Assembly (NCBI GenBank): GCA_002355495.1
Contig: AP017424.1
Location: 1,798,001-1,862,000 of the forward strand
Direction: 5' to 3'
DNA: 64,000 nucleotides
Source of the DNA: Streptomyces laurentii
GTDB taxonomy: Bacteria > Actinomycetota > Actinomycetes > Streptomycetales > Streptomycetaceae
Shown: one piece after another, positions 19,227 through 26,952 of the stretch
How positions within the stretch are numbered: the first letter of the stretch is position 1
How the letters are laid out: every line of letters begins with the position of its first letter
Made by a program: the position numbers and the translations under genes
The notes under the pieces: model-generated
Database searches by the model: none
What the model saw: only the letters and a program-made list of their open reading frames with translations
What the model was told of the DNA's origin: nothing

Positions 19227-20009
19227 GTGCCGGTCCTTCCTGGAGCCGAACCGTACCGCCATGAGGGCGGAGAGGTCGGCGTACTCCTCTGTCACGGATT
19301 CACCGGTTCCCCCCAGTCGATGCGTCCCTGGGCCGAGTTCCTGGCCGCGCGGGGACTGACGGTGTCGCTGCCGCTGCTGCCGGGGCACGGCACCCGCTGG
19401 CAGGACATGAGCCTCACGACCTGGCACGACTGGTACGCGGAGGTGGACCGCGCGCTCCACGAGCTGACCGAGCGCTGCGCGCGGGTCTTCGTCATGGGCC
19501 TGTCGATGGGCGGCGCGCTGACGCTGCGGCTCGCGGCCCGGCACGGCGACGCGGTGAGCGGGATCGTGCTCGTCAACCCGGGGAACAAGGTGCACGGCCT
19601 GGCGGCGAAGGCGCTGCCGGTGATCCGGCATCTGGTGCCGTCCGTCCCGGGCATCACCAAGGACATCGCGAAGCCGGACGTGGACGAGGTGGGCTACACC
19701 CGGGTGCCGCTGCACGCGGCGCACTCGCTGCGGCGGTTCTTCCAGGTCGTGGACACGGAGCTGCCGCAGGTCACCAGTCCGGTGCTGCTGCTGCACAGCC
19801 GGGAGGACCATGTCGTGCCGCCGGCCGACTCGGCGCGGGTGCTCGGCCGGATCTCTTCGACGGACGTCGAGGAGATCGTGCTGGAACAGAGTTACCACGT
19901 CGCGACGTTGGACCATGACGCGGAGCGGATCTTCGAGGAGAGCTGGGCGTTCGTGACCAGGCTCGCTCCGGACCTGGTCGGTGAGAAGGGAATCGCGAGC
20001 GGTGGCTGA
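19227..20009 (+). CDS. alpha/beta hydrolase, monoglyceride lipase/carboxylesterase type
   Basis: 260 residues, GTG start after aggaga (19217-19222). Alpha/beta-hydrolase fold: oxyanion region LLCHGFTGSPQSMRPWAEFLAARG, nucleophile elbow GLSMGG (about residue 92), acid in LLLHSREDHVVPP and catalytic His in QSYHVATLD. This pattern is typical of the small carboxylesterases/monoacylglycerol lipases (Est30-like). It overlaps the next gene by eight bases, so they are cotranscribed. With a PlsC-type acyltransferase divergently upstream, a lipid-turnover role is plausible but unproven. Confidence 0.9.
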   Translation: MPVLPGAEPYRHEGGEVGVLLCHGFTGSPQSMRPWAEFLAARGLTVSLPLLPGHGTRWQDMSLTTWHDWYAEVDRALHELTERCARVFVMGLSMGGALTLRLAARHGDAVSGIVLVNPGNKVHGLAAKALPVIRHLVPSVPGITKDIAKPDVDEVGYTRVPLHAAHSLRRFFQVVDTELPQVTSPVLLLHSREDHVVPPADSARVLGRISSTDVEEIVLEQSYHVATLDHDAERIFEESWAFVTRLAPDLVGEKGIASGG

Positions 20010-20706
20010 GCAGCAGGACGGGGAGCGGGAGCCGCAGCCCATCGACGAGGAGGCGGCCTGGGCGGCGATCGTCGCGGGTTACGGGGAGGAGCCGGCGGAC
20101 CCGCCGGGGGCGCGGCCGTTCCGCCGGGTGGAGGATCTGGCGTTGCCGGAGCCCGGGGAGAACGGGGCCGGCGGGGCGGACGCGGCGGCTCCGGGTGAGC
20201 GCGCGGACGGTGGCGGCGGCAAGAGCGAGGCCGGTGACAAGGACGGGGGCACGGACGACGCGGGCGAGAAGCGGGCGGACGCCTCGGAGGCGCCGGAGAA
20301 GCCGGACAAGTTCCGCCGGCCGAAGGCCCCGGACGAGCCGGACAAGCCGGCGCTCGGGTCGTCGGTCGTGTTCGCGCCGGGCGTGGGCCCGGCGGGGCCG
20401 CGGGACTACTCGCCGGCCGATCCGGACGCGGGCCCGGACGGGCACGACGAGGGCCATTTCGTACCGCCGGAGCCGCCACCGCTGCCCGAGGCCGACGTGA
20501 CGACCAAGTTCGCGTGGCTGGCGGCCGCCGGTGGCCCGGTCCTGCTGCTGCTCGCGGTGCTGCTGCAGTGGGACATGACCTGGTGGCTGACCACGCTGTG
20601 CGTGGGTGGCTTCCTGGGCGGTTTCGTGACCCTGGTGGCCCGGATGAAGAGCGACGACGAGGACGACGACGGCTTCGACGACCCGGGCCGGGGCGCGGTG
20701 GTCTGA
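20002..20706 (+). CDS. acidic protein with C-terminal membrane hairpin, unknown function
   Basis: 234 residues starting at a GTG that overlaps the esterase stop. Residues 1-165 are low-complexity, rich in Asp/Glu/Pro/Gly/Ala and probably disordered on the cytoplasmic side. Two adjacent membrane helices follow (about 170-190, AWLAAAGGPVLLLLAVLLQW, and 195-213, LTTLCVGGFLGGFVTLVA). The tail is strongly acidic (DDEDDDGFDD). I recognise no family domain beyond conserved Streptomyces hypothetical proteins. The esterase-membrane protein pairing suggests one transcription unit. Confidence 0.8.
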   Translation: MAEQQDGEREPQPIDEEAAWAAIVAGYGEEPADPPGARPFRRVEDLALPEPGENGAGGADAAAPGERADGGGGKSEAGDKDGGTDDAGEKRADASEAPEKPDKFRRPKAPDEPDKPALGSSVVFAPGVGPAGPRDYSPADPDAGPDGHDEGHFVPPEPPPLPEADVTTKFAWLAAAGGPVLLLLAVLLQWDMTWWLTTLCVGGFLGGFVTLVARMKSDDEDDDGFDDPGRGAVV

Positions 20707-20712
20707 TCGTTC

Positions 20713-21241
20713 GACGCTCCCGCTCGCACCGCTCGGCGCCGGGGCGCCTCACGGGCTTCGGGGAGCTGTGGCGGCCTCCGGCCGCCGACGTCCGCGTACC
20801 GGCCGCCGCGCACCGCGGCTCACACCGGCCAGGCCCCCGACACCGCGGGGAGACGGACCACCGCCAGGACCGGCAGGTGGGCTGGGCCTTCCCGACGCTC
20901 CCGCTCGCACCGCTCGGCGCCGGGGCGCCTCACGGGCTTCGGGGAGCTGTGGCGGCCTCCGGCCGCCGACGTCCGCGTACCGGCCGCCGCGCACCGCGGC
21001 TCACACCGGCCAGGCCCCCGACACCGCGGGGAGACGGACCACCGCCAGGACCGGCAGGTGGGCTGGGCCTTCCCGACGCTCCCGCTCGCACCGCTCGGCG
21101 CCGGGGCGCCTCACGGGCTTCGGGGAGCTGTGGCGGCCTCCGGCCGCCGACGTCCGCGTACCGGCCGCCGCGCACCGCGGCTCACACCGGCCAGGCCCCC
21201 GACACCGCGGGGAGACGGACCACCGCCAGGACCGGCAGGTG
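20713..21241. repeat. 181-bp tandem repeat, three copies
   Basis: Units start at gacgctcccgctcgcaccg at 20713, 20894 and 21075 (spacing 181 bp each); copies 1 and 2 are complete and copy 3 stops near 21241, where the sequence enters the phosphatase-family gene. By eye the copies are identical. Each unit contains the final ~60 bp of that gene (21182 onward in copy 3) plus about 118 bp of downstream DNA, so the array looks like in-place triplication of a gene 3' end. Each copy has palindromes ggcgccggggcgcc and gcggcctccggccgc able to form hairpins, so it may act as a stacked terminator between convergent genes. 181 is not a multiple of three; no coding role is likely. Confidence 0.93.
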
Positions 21242-21961
21242 GTCCGTCGCCGTTTCCAGGTCCTCGCGGTCGAGGTCCGTCGGGACGCCGCAGGCCAGGA
21301 ACTCGACGCCCGGGGAGGCGAGGACGGCGTCGATCCGGCGGTCGGGCGCGGTGGCCGGGAAGGTGTCGCCGGTGCCCCAGGGGGCGGCCTCGTGACCGTC
21401 TCGGAGCTCCTTGACCAGCCGGTTCCAGGCCCGGCCGCCGGGGCGTTCGTTGAGGTCGCCGGCGACGATCGTGTACGGGGTGCCGAGCGCGGCGACCCGG
21501 TCGAGGAGCAGGCCCGCCTGGGTGTGGCGCTCGACCGTGTCCAGGCTGAGGTGACAGCTGACGAGCCCGACCCGCGCGCCGCCGAAGCGGACGACGGCGG
21601 TGGCGAGGCCGCGCCGGTGGCGGCCGGGGGTGAGCGGGAGGAGGACGTCCTCGGTGCGTTCCACGGTGGCCCGCAGCGAGCACAGCAGCAGCGGTCCGGC
21701 GGCGGTCGCGCCGCCCGACAGCACCACGAGTTCACTCTTCGCGGCGAGCCGGGCCGCGTGCTTGCGCCAGCGGAAGAAGCGCGGGGCCTCCTGGACGAAG
21801 ACCAGGTCGGGGGCGCAGGCCCGGATCACCCGGGCGAGGGCGTCCTCGTCGTCGCGCATCGAGCGCACGTTGTACGACAGGATCCGGACGACGGCCGAAC
21901 CGTCCGGCTCGGTACGGGAGTCGGGCAGGCCGGCCAGGCCGCTCCGCGCGCTGATCGCCAT
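21182..21961 (-). CDS. endonuclease/exonuclease/phosphatase-family protein
   Basis: 259 residues of the EEP (DNase I-like) fold. Visible active-site blocks: ILSYNVRSMRDD (Asn), LVFVQEAP (catalytic Glu), LVSCHLSLD (His), IVAGDLNERPGG (Asp/Asn), RIDAVLASP, and the C-terminal ATDHLPVLAVV (Asp-His). The substrate could be DNA, an inositol phosphate or a lipid phosphate. The ATG at 21961 has AGGGTGG about six bases upstream and is preferred over the GTG at 21970. The last codons (VRLPAVSGAWPV) lie inside copy 3 of the 181-bp repeat; the other two copies therefore hold orphan duplicates of this 3' end. Confidence 0.87.
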   Translation of the reverse strand: MAISARSGLAGLPDSRTEPDGSAVVRILSYNVRSMRDDEDALARVIRACAPDLVFVQEAPRFFRWRKHAARLAAKSELVVLSGGATAAGPLLLCSLRATVERTEDVLLPLTPGRHRRGLATAVVRFGGARVGLVSCHLSLDTVERHTQAGLLLDRVAALGTPYTIVAGDLNERPGGRAWNRLVKELRDGHEAAPWGTGDTFPATAPDRRIDAVLASPGVEFLACGVPTDLDREDLETATDHLPVLAVVRLPAVSGAWPV

Positions 21962-22080
21962 GCGGGCCACCCTAGACGGCGGATCCGCCGCGCCCCAGAG
22001 GGCACGGCGGGCACAACGGGCGCACGGAGGGTGGCGTGGGAGCGCGGGGCGGCTCAGCCCGGCTCAGCCCCGACGTGACC

Positions 22081-22120
22081 GCCGGGATCCGCCGGGATCC
22101 GCCGGGATCCACCAGGATCC
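22081..22120. repeat. 10-bp tandem repeat (gccgggatcc)
   Basis: Three exact units gccgggatcc (22081-22110) and one degenerate unit accaggatcc (22111-22120) sit in the gap between glkA and the phosphatase-family gene. Just upstream, ggctcagccc is repeated twice (22051-22070) and recurs over the glkA stop. This is simple-sequence expansion; no function is evident. Confidence 0.85.
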
Positions 22121-22131
22121 GCCGGACGGGC

Positions 22132-23073
22132 TCAGCCCTGGCGGGCCAGGTCGGCGGCGCCGACGAGGCCGGCCTTGTTGCCGAGCTGGGCGGCGAGGAC
22201 CTGGGCGTGCGGCCGGTGGCGGCCGCCGACCAGCCAGCGCCGGAAGGACTTGCGGATCGGGTCGAGGACCAGTTCGCCCTCGTCGGAGACGCCGCCGCCG
22301 ACGATGAACGCGGACGGGTCGAACAGCGACGCCAGGTCGGCGAGGCCGGCCCCGGCCCAGCGGGCCAGCTCGCGGAAGGAGTCGACGGCGACCAGGTCGC
22401 CGGCCCGCGCGGCCTCGCTGATGTGCTTGCCCTCGATGCCCTCGGGGGTGCCGTCGCCGAGGCCGAGGAGCACCTCGGCGTTCTCGGGGGTGGCCTGGGC
22501 ACGCTGGCGGGCGTAGCGGACGAGGGCGCGGCCGGAGGCGTACTGCTCCCAGCAGCCCTGGCTGCCGCAGCCGCACAGCAGGCCGTCGGGGACGACCCGG
22601 ACGTGGCCGAACTCGGCGGCCACGCCGAAGCGGCCGCGGCGCAGCTTGTTGCCGATGATGATGCCGCCGCCGAGGCCGGTGCCGAGGGTGATGCAGATGA
22701 CGTCCTCGTGGCCCTGGCCGGCGCCGAAGCGGTACTCGCCCCAGGCGGCGGCGTTGGCGTCGTTCTCGACGACGACGGGGAGGCCGACGCGCTGCTCGAC
22801 CTTGTCCTTCAGCGGCTCGTGGCGCCAGTCGATGTTGGGCGCGAACAGGACGGTGGCGCGCTTGTCGTCGACGTAACCGGCGGCGCCGATGCCGACGGCC
22901 TCGATCCGGTGCCCCTTGCCCGCTTCGGAGACGGCGGCGCAGATGGCGTCGACGATGCCCTCGGGGGTGGACGGAGTGGGCACGGTGTGGGTGTCGAGGA
23001 TCTTGCCCTCCTCGTCGACCACGCCGGCCGCGATCTTCGTGCCGCCGATGTCGACGCCGATGGTGAGTCCCAT
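22132..23073 (-). CDS. glkA: glucokinase, ROK family
   Basis: 313 residues. ATP-dependent phosphorylation of glucose; in Streptomyces it is also central to carbon catabolite repression. ROK features: N-terminal phosphate loop VDIGGTKIAAGV, VVENDANAAAWGE with the catalytic Asp, ITLGTGLGGGII, EFGHVRV followed by the zinc motif CGCGSQGCWEQYASG, and VGGGVSDEGEL. No N-terminal helix-turn-helix, so it is an enzyme and not a ROK repressor. The DUF5304 gene lies 78 bp upstream on the same strand, the order known from S. coelicolor where the upstream protein influences glucokinase expression. Confidence 0.96.
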   Translation of the reverse strand: MGLTIGVDIGGTKIAAGVVDEEGKILDTHTVPTPSTPEGIVDAICAAVSEAGKGHRIEAVGIGAAGYVDDKRATVLFAPNIDWRHEPLKDKVEQRVGLPVVVENDANAAAWGEYRFGAGQGHEDVICITLGTGLGGGIIIGNKLRRGRFGVAAEFGHVRVVPDGLLCGCGSQGCWEQYASGRALVRYARQRAQATPENAEVLLGLGDGTPEGIEGKHISEAARAGDLVAVDSFRELARWAGAGLADLASLFDPSAFIVGGGVSDEGELVLDPIRKSFRRWLVGGRHRPHAQVLAAQLGNKAGLVGAADLARQG

Positions 23074-23151
23074 GTGTCCCTCAGTTTCGGTGGAGCCCCG
23101 CGGGGATCACCGTACCCGAGGCGGCGGGCCGCTCCGGCTGGGCCGACGGGC

Positions 23152-23730
23152 TCAGTCCAGGTCGATCTGCTGCCCGGTTCCGGGGCCGTCGTCGTCCGGT
23201 GTGCCGGGGCCGTCGGCCCGGCCTTCCGTCCCCTCGGTGCCCCCCTTGTCGCCCTCGGCGCCGCGCTTGTCGCCGTCGGCGTCACGCGTCGCCTCGGGGC
23301 CGTCGTTCCCGTCGGCGGGCTTGGTCCCGGGGGCCTGCCGGTCGGCTTCCCGGCCGGCCTCGCGGGTGTCGCCGCGGGTCCAGCGGGCCTCCTGGGTCTG
23401 GACGGCCGAGCGGTACGCGGCGAGCAGTTCACCGCCGGCCGCGGCGAGGTGGTCGAAGACCTGCGGGTTGCGTTCGATGACGGGTTCCACCAGGGCCTTC
23501 GCCTGGTGCACGACCTGCTGGACGGTGGCCGCGGCCTGACCCGCGGCGGCTCCGCCGAGCGCGCCGCCGAAGCTCCCGGAGAGCTTGTCGGCGACGGCGT
23601 CGAAGAGCTTGCGGAACTCCTCCGCCGGAGAGCCGGGCTCCTCGCCGCGCCGGGCACGGCGGCGGGCCTTCTCGGCCTCCAGGTCCTCGGCACACGCCTG
23701 GGCCCAGGCGTCCGGTTCGCTCTCGCTCAT
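23152..23730 (-). CDS. DUF5304 protein upstream of glkA (SCO2127-like)
   Basis: 192 residues, about 20 kDa. N-terminus SESEPDAWAQACAEDLEAEKARRRARRG is conserved in Streptomyces; a helical, Ala-rich middle (SGSFGGALGGAAAGQAAATVQQVV) is followed by a charged, low-complexity tail rich in Asp/Gly/Lys. I assign it to DUF5304 and to the position of S. coelicolor SCO2127, which is reported from memory to modulate glucokinase and catabolite repression. No catalytic motif or membrane segment is visible. Same strand as glkA with a 78-bp gap, so cotranscription is likely. Confidence 0.8.
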   Translation of the reverse strand: MSESEPDAWAQACAEDLEAEKARRRARRGEEPGSPAEEFRKLFDAVADKLSGSFGGALGGAAAGQAAATVQQVVHQAKALVEPVIERNPQVFDHLAAAGGELLAAYRSAVQTQEARWTRGDTREAGREADRQAPGTKPADGNDGPEATRDADGDKRGAEGDKGGTEGTEGRADGPGTPDDDGPGTGQQIDLD

Positions 23731-23851
23731 GGCGTACTCCTTCGGCTTCTACGATCGACGGTACACGCCTCGCGCGGGCCGCCAGGAGTCTCTCGCCGAA
23801 CCGGCCGGATCGGGCCGGACCGGGCAAGATCGGCCCCCCGCCGCCGTCCCC

Positions 23852-25126
23852 TCAGTCCTTGCCCGCCGGCCAGAGCCCCGGGTCCGGGGCGAAGCGGATC
23901 CGCAGGTCGCCGTCGACGAGTCCGGCGCCCGTGACCGTGCACCGGCGCAATGCGGCGGGCAGCGGGACGGCGCGGCGGAACGGGCCGACCGACAACAGCA
24001 GTTCGTCGCCGCGCCGGACCAGGCCGAGCCCGTCCTTGACGGCGCCGGGCAGCGGGACGTGCCAGACCAGGATGCCGTCCTCGGCGCGCCGGTCCTCGAC
24101 GGTCCGTCGTACGGGTGCGGCGGCTTCCGGTCCCGGGCCGGTGACGGCGAGCAGCGCGAGGTCGTCGGGGCCGCGCAGGCCACGCCCGAGGTGCGGCAGC
24201 TCGTGCAGGTCGGGGTGGTCCTCGCGCAGGGCGGCGAGGTGCCCGTGCTGTTCGGCGGCGAGCCCGGCGAACCACGGGTCGGGCGAGTCGGCGGGCAGCA
24301 CCCGGTTGGCGACGACCGTGTCCAGGGCGAGGCCCTGCAGGGCGAGGCCGAGGCGGGCGGTGCGCAGGGCGCCGGTGGCGGCGGGGCCGGGTTCGAGGAC
24401 GAGCCGGACGGCGGTGCGCGGGGAGTCGATCACGTCCTGGACGGCGGCGAGCTCCGCCTCCCAGCGGGCGGTGGTCTCGTACAGCCACTGCGCGGGCAGG
24501 GGTACGCCGGCCAGCTGGGCGAGCATGGGGCGCAGCGCGCGGGCGGCCTGGCGTTCGGCGGGCAGCAGCCGGCGCAGATAGCGGCGGAGCTGTTCGGGCA
24601 GGGCGAGCAGGGCGAGCGCCTCGGGGACCGGCGGCAGCTCGACGACGGCGAGGTCCCAGTCCCCCGCGGCGGCGTCCCGTATCGCCCGGAGCAGCGCGAC
24701 CTGTCCGCTGCCGGGCAGCTCGGTCAGCTCGGCTTCCTCGAAGGGGGTGGCGCCGAGCAGGTCGAACGCGGTCCGGGAACGGTCCTGGAAGGCGAGGAAC
24801 TCGCGCCGGAAGTCGCCGGCGGGGTCGGGCACGAGGACGTGCAGGCTGCCGGGCCGTGCGCCGTGCGCCGGGGCGCCGCCTCCGGCGGGGTCCGGCGGTC
24901 CGGCGGGAGCGCCGGGGGCGTCGAGCGGGACCGGGCGCGGGCGGCCCGGCGGGGCCTCGGCGGCCCGGAGCCCGTCCGGCCCCTCGAACGCGCCCTCGAG
25001 CGCGCCGTCGGCCGCGGCGGAGACGAGCAGCACCCGGTGGCCCGCCCGGGCCTCGGCGAGCGCGGTGCCCGCGGCCACGGTGGTCCGCCCGGCGCCGCCC
25101 GTTCCGGTGACAAGAATGATCCGCAT
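23852..25126 (-). CDS. ArsA/GET3-like anion-transporting ATPase family protein with altered P-loop
   Basis: 424 residues. N-terminal nucleotide-binding region MRIILVTGTGGAGRTTVAAGTALAEARAGHRVLLVSA resembles ArsA/GET3, but the deviant Walker A (normally GKGGVGKT) reads GTGGAGRT: both lysines are gone, one to Thr and one to Arg. ATP hydrolysis is therefore doubtful. Other ArsA-like segments are DLAVVELPPVPEALALLALPEQL and LDTVVANRVLPADS. A Pro/Gly/Ala-rich insertion lies at about 60-95, and the C-terminus has a small beta domain (CTVTGAGLVDGDLRIRF). Function unknown; 50 bp downstream of the START-domain gene and on the same strand. Confidence 0.8.
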   Translation of the reverse strand: MRIILVTGTGGAGRTTVAAGTALAEARAGHRVLLVSAAADGALEGAFEGPDGLRAAEAPPGRPRPVPLDAPGAPAGPPDPAGGGAPAHGARPGSLHVLVPDPAGDFRREFLAFQDRSRTAFDLLGATPFEEAELTELPGSGQVALLRAIRDAAAGDWDLAVVELPPVPEALALLALPEQLRRYLRRLLPAERQAARALRPMLAQLAGVPLPAQWLYETTARWEAELAAVQDVIDSPRTAVRLVLEPGPAATGALRTARLGLALQGLALDTVVANRVLPADSPDPWFAGLAAEQHGHLAALREDHPDLHELPHLGRGLRGPDDLALLAVTGPGPEAAAPVRRTVEDRRAEDGILVWHVPLPGAVKDGLGLVRRGDELLLSVGPFRRAVPLPAALRRCTVTGAGLVDGDLRIRFAPDPGLWPAGKD

Positions 25127-25176
25127 GCGCCGAACCGTACCGGCGTCCGCGGACCGTCCGTCGCCCCGGCCCGGGA

Positions 25177-25620
25177 TCACTTCCCGGCTTCGACGCGCTT
25201 CTTCAGGCCCGCGAGGGCGCGGTCGATGATGACCTTCTCGGCCTTGCGCTTGATCATGCCGAGCATCGGGATCTTGACGTCGACGGTGAGCTGGTACGTC
25301 ACCTCGGTGCGGGCGCCGCCGGCCACCGGGGCGAGCCGGTAGGAGCCGTCGAGGACGCGGAGCATCTGGGACTTGACCAGCGTCCAGCTGACCTCGTTGT
25401 CGCCGGTCCAGGTGTACGCGAGGGTGTGGTCGTCCTTGATGGCGCCGGCGTCCAGGAGCAGCCGGACCTGCTCGGCGCGGCCGGCGGCGTCGGTCTTCAG
25501 GACCTCGGCCTCCTTCACCTCGCCGGTCCACTCGGGGTAGCGGGCGAAGTCCGCGATGACGCCCATGACCTCGGCCGGGGCCGCCTCGATGGTGATGCTC
25601 GAGCTGGTGTGTTCCGCCAT
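25177..25620 (-). CDS. SRPBCC/START-like lipid-binding protein (CoxG/polyketide-cyclase type)
   Basis: 147 residues. The pattern ITIEAAPAEVMGVIADFARYPEWTGEV at the N-terminus is the standard opening of SRPBCC proteins, followed by alternating beta strands (LAYTWTGDNEVSWTLV, TEVTYQLTVDVKIPM) and a long C-terminal helix ending KKRVEAGK. These proteins bind hydrophobic ligands in a helix-grip fold; no catalytic residues can be named. ATG at 25620. The gene precedes the ArsA-like gene on the same strand and is likely in its transcript. Ligand unknown. Confidence 0.88.
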   Translation of the reverse strand: MAEHTSSSITIEAAPAEVMGVIADFARYPEWTGEVKEAEVLKTDAAGRAEQVRLLLDAGAIKDDHTLAYTWTGDNEVSWTLVKSQMLRVLDGSYRLAPVAGGARTEVTYQLTVDVKIPMLGMIKRKAEKVIIDRALAGLKKRVEAGK

Positions 25621-25787
25621 CGCGGGGGCTCCTCGTGTGGACGCGATCCGTGTCTGCCGAAAGGCTATCGCGCCCCTGTCCGGTGCCCTTCACCGCTCCG
25701 GCACAGGCGGCCGCGCGACGTCACCGGCGGACGTACGACGTCATCAGCGGACGCGCCCGGCGCCGCCGGCCGGTCCCGGCGCCGCCG

Positions 25788-26555
25788 TCACCACTCCAGG
25801 GTCCAGGGGCGGCCGGTCGCGGCGAAGTGCCCGACGTTCACGCACTCGGTCGCGCCGATCCGCATCCGGCGGGCGAGCGGCTGGTGGACGTGGCCGAAGA
25901 GGGCGTAGCGGGGGCGGATCCGGTGCACGGCGTCGAGCAGGGCGCGGCTGCCGCGCTCGAAGCGGCGGGCGACCGTGTCGTACGTCAGCTCGGGCACCTC
26001 CGGCGGGATGTGCGAGCAGAGCACGTCGACCTCGCCGAGGGCCTCGACCTTGGCGGCGTACTCCTCGTCGGGGATCTCGTACGGGGTGCGCATGGGCGTG
26101 CGCAGGCCGCCGCCGACGAAGCCGAAGACGAGGCCGCCGATCTCGACGCGCCCGCCGTCGAGGACGGTGGTGCCGGGCCGGGCGTACTCGGGCCACAGGC
26201 CCGGCATGTCGACATTGCCGTAGGTGGCGTACGTCGGCGTGGGGAAGGCGGCGAACATCTCGGCGTACTGGCGGCGGACGCCCGCCTCGATGGCCTCGGC
26301 GCGGTCGACGCCGAGCCCGTCCCAGAGCCGTCGGCCGAGGTCACGGGCCTCGTCGAAGCGGCGGGCGGTGCGCAGGGCGACGAGGGCGTCGGCGTTCTCG
26401 GTGCCGAAGAGGTCGGGGAAGATGCCGCGGCTGTGGTCGGCGTAGTCGAGGAAGAGCACGAGGTCGCCGAGGCACACCAGGGCGTCGGCGCCGTCCCCGG
26501 CACGGGCGAGGGCCGCCGTGTTGCCGTGCACATCGCTCACCACGTTGATCCGCAT
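25788..26555 (-). CDS. metallophosphoesterase
   Basis: 255 residues of the calcineurin-like dimetal fold: SDVHGNTAAL (D-x-H), VCLGDLVLFLDYAD (GD), YGNVDMPG (the usual GNHD/E with Val in place of His), LCSHIPPE and LFGHVHQPL (GHxH). The Val in the third motif replaces the residue that normally assists phosphate transfer, so activity may be altered or different in substrate. YfcE/MJ0936-like proteins are the nearest recognisable relatives. It lies upstream of the START-domain gene with a 167-bp gap, and is divergent from fadD. Confidence 0.85.
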   Translation of the reverse strand: MRINVVSDVHGNTAALARAGDGADALVCLGDLVLFLDYADHSRGIFPDLFGTENADALVALRTARRFDEARDLGRRLWDGLGVDRAEAIEAGVRRQYAEMFAAFPTPTYATYGNVDMPGLWPEYARPGTTVLDGGRVEIGGLVFGFVGGGLRTPMRTPYEIPDEEYAAKVEALGEVDVLCSHIPPEVPELTYDTVARRFERGSRALLDAVHRIRPRYALFGHVHQPLARRMRIGATECVNVGHFAATGRPWTLEW

Positions 26556-26722
26556 GGAGCCCAGGGTAGGACGCGTTCGGCGGAAGGTGACCTCCCCGCG
26601 GAGTGCCGCTTCCCCGGGGCGGTCCTCCCCCGGACGACCCCGCCGGCGTGCGGAATGAACCCTTCCGCTCGCCGCCCGGACCGGCCCGGACAGACACCTC
26701 CGGGGGCGCGACCTGCGGTTAC

Positions 26723-26752
26723 TTGGGAGTCGGGAAAGCGGTCGACTACTCT
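26723..26752 (+). promoter_or_regulatory. promoter ahead of fadD, in a 397-bp gap
   Basis: TTGGGA (26723-26728), 18-bp spacer, TACTCT (26747-26752) fits a housekeeping (HrdB-type) promoter and would start transcription near 26760, leaving a leader of about 190 nt before the TTG start. The rest of the 26556-26952 gap holds only G/C-rich sequence and no recognised gene or riboswitch. Confidence 0.55.
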
Positions 26753-26952
26753 GCGGCCAAGAGCGTCAGGACGGTGTGACGCATGGAACATCTGGCCGGG
26801 ACCCCCTATCGGGAACCATGTACTGATGGGTAACGTCCGGGCAGTCCAGTCGTGCTCACCCCCCCCACCACCTGAGCACCCTGCCCGATCTTGGACCGCA
26901 CCGGTGCATCACACAGAGCCGTGGCGCCGGCGCCCGATGAGGAGCAGCAGTC

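Noticed and set aside
20704..21180. Repeated 81-codon open frames, one in each 181-bp unit
   Set aside because: The frames arise because the unit is copied. They lack a ribosome site and encode a Gly/Arg/Pro-rich string with no family; the unit is better explained as a duplicated 3' end plus terminator-like hairpins.
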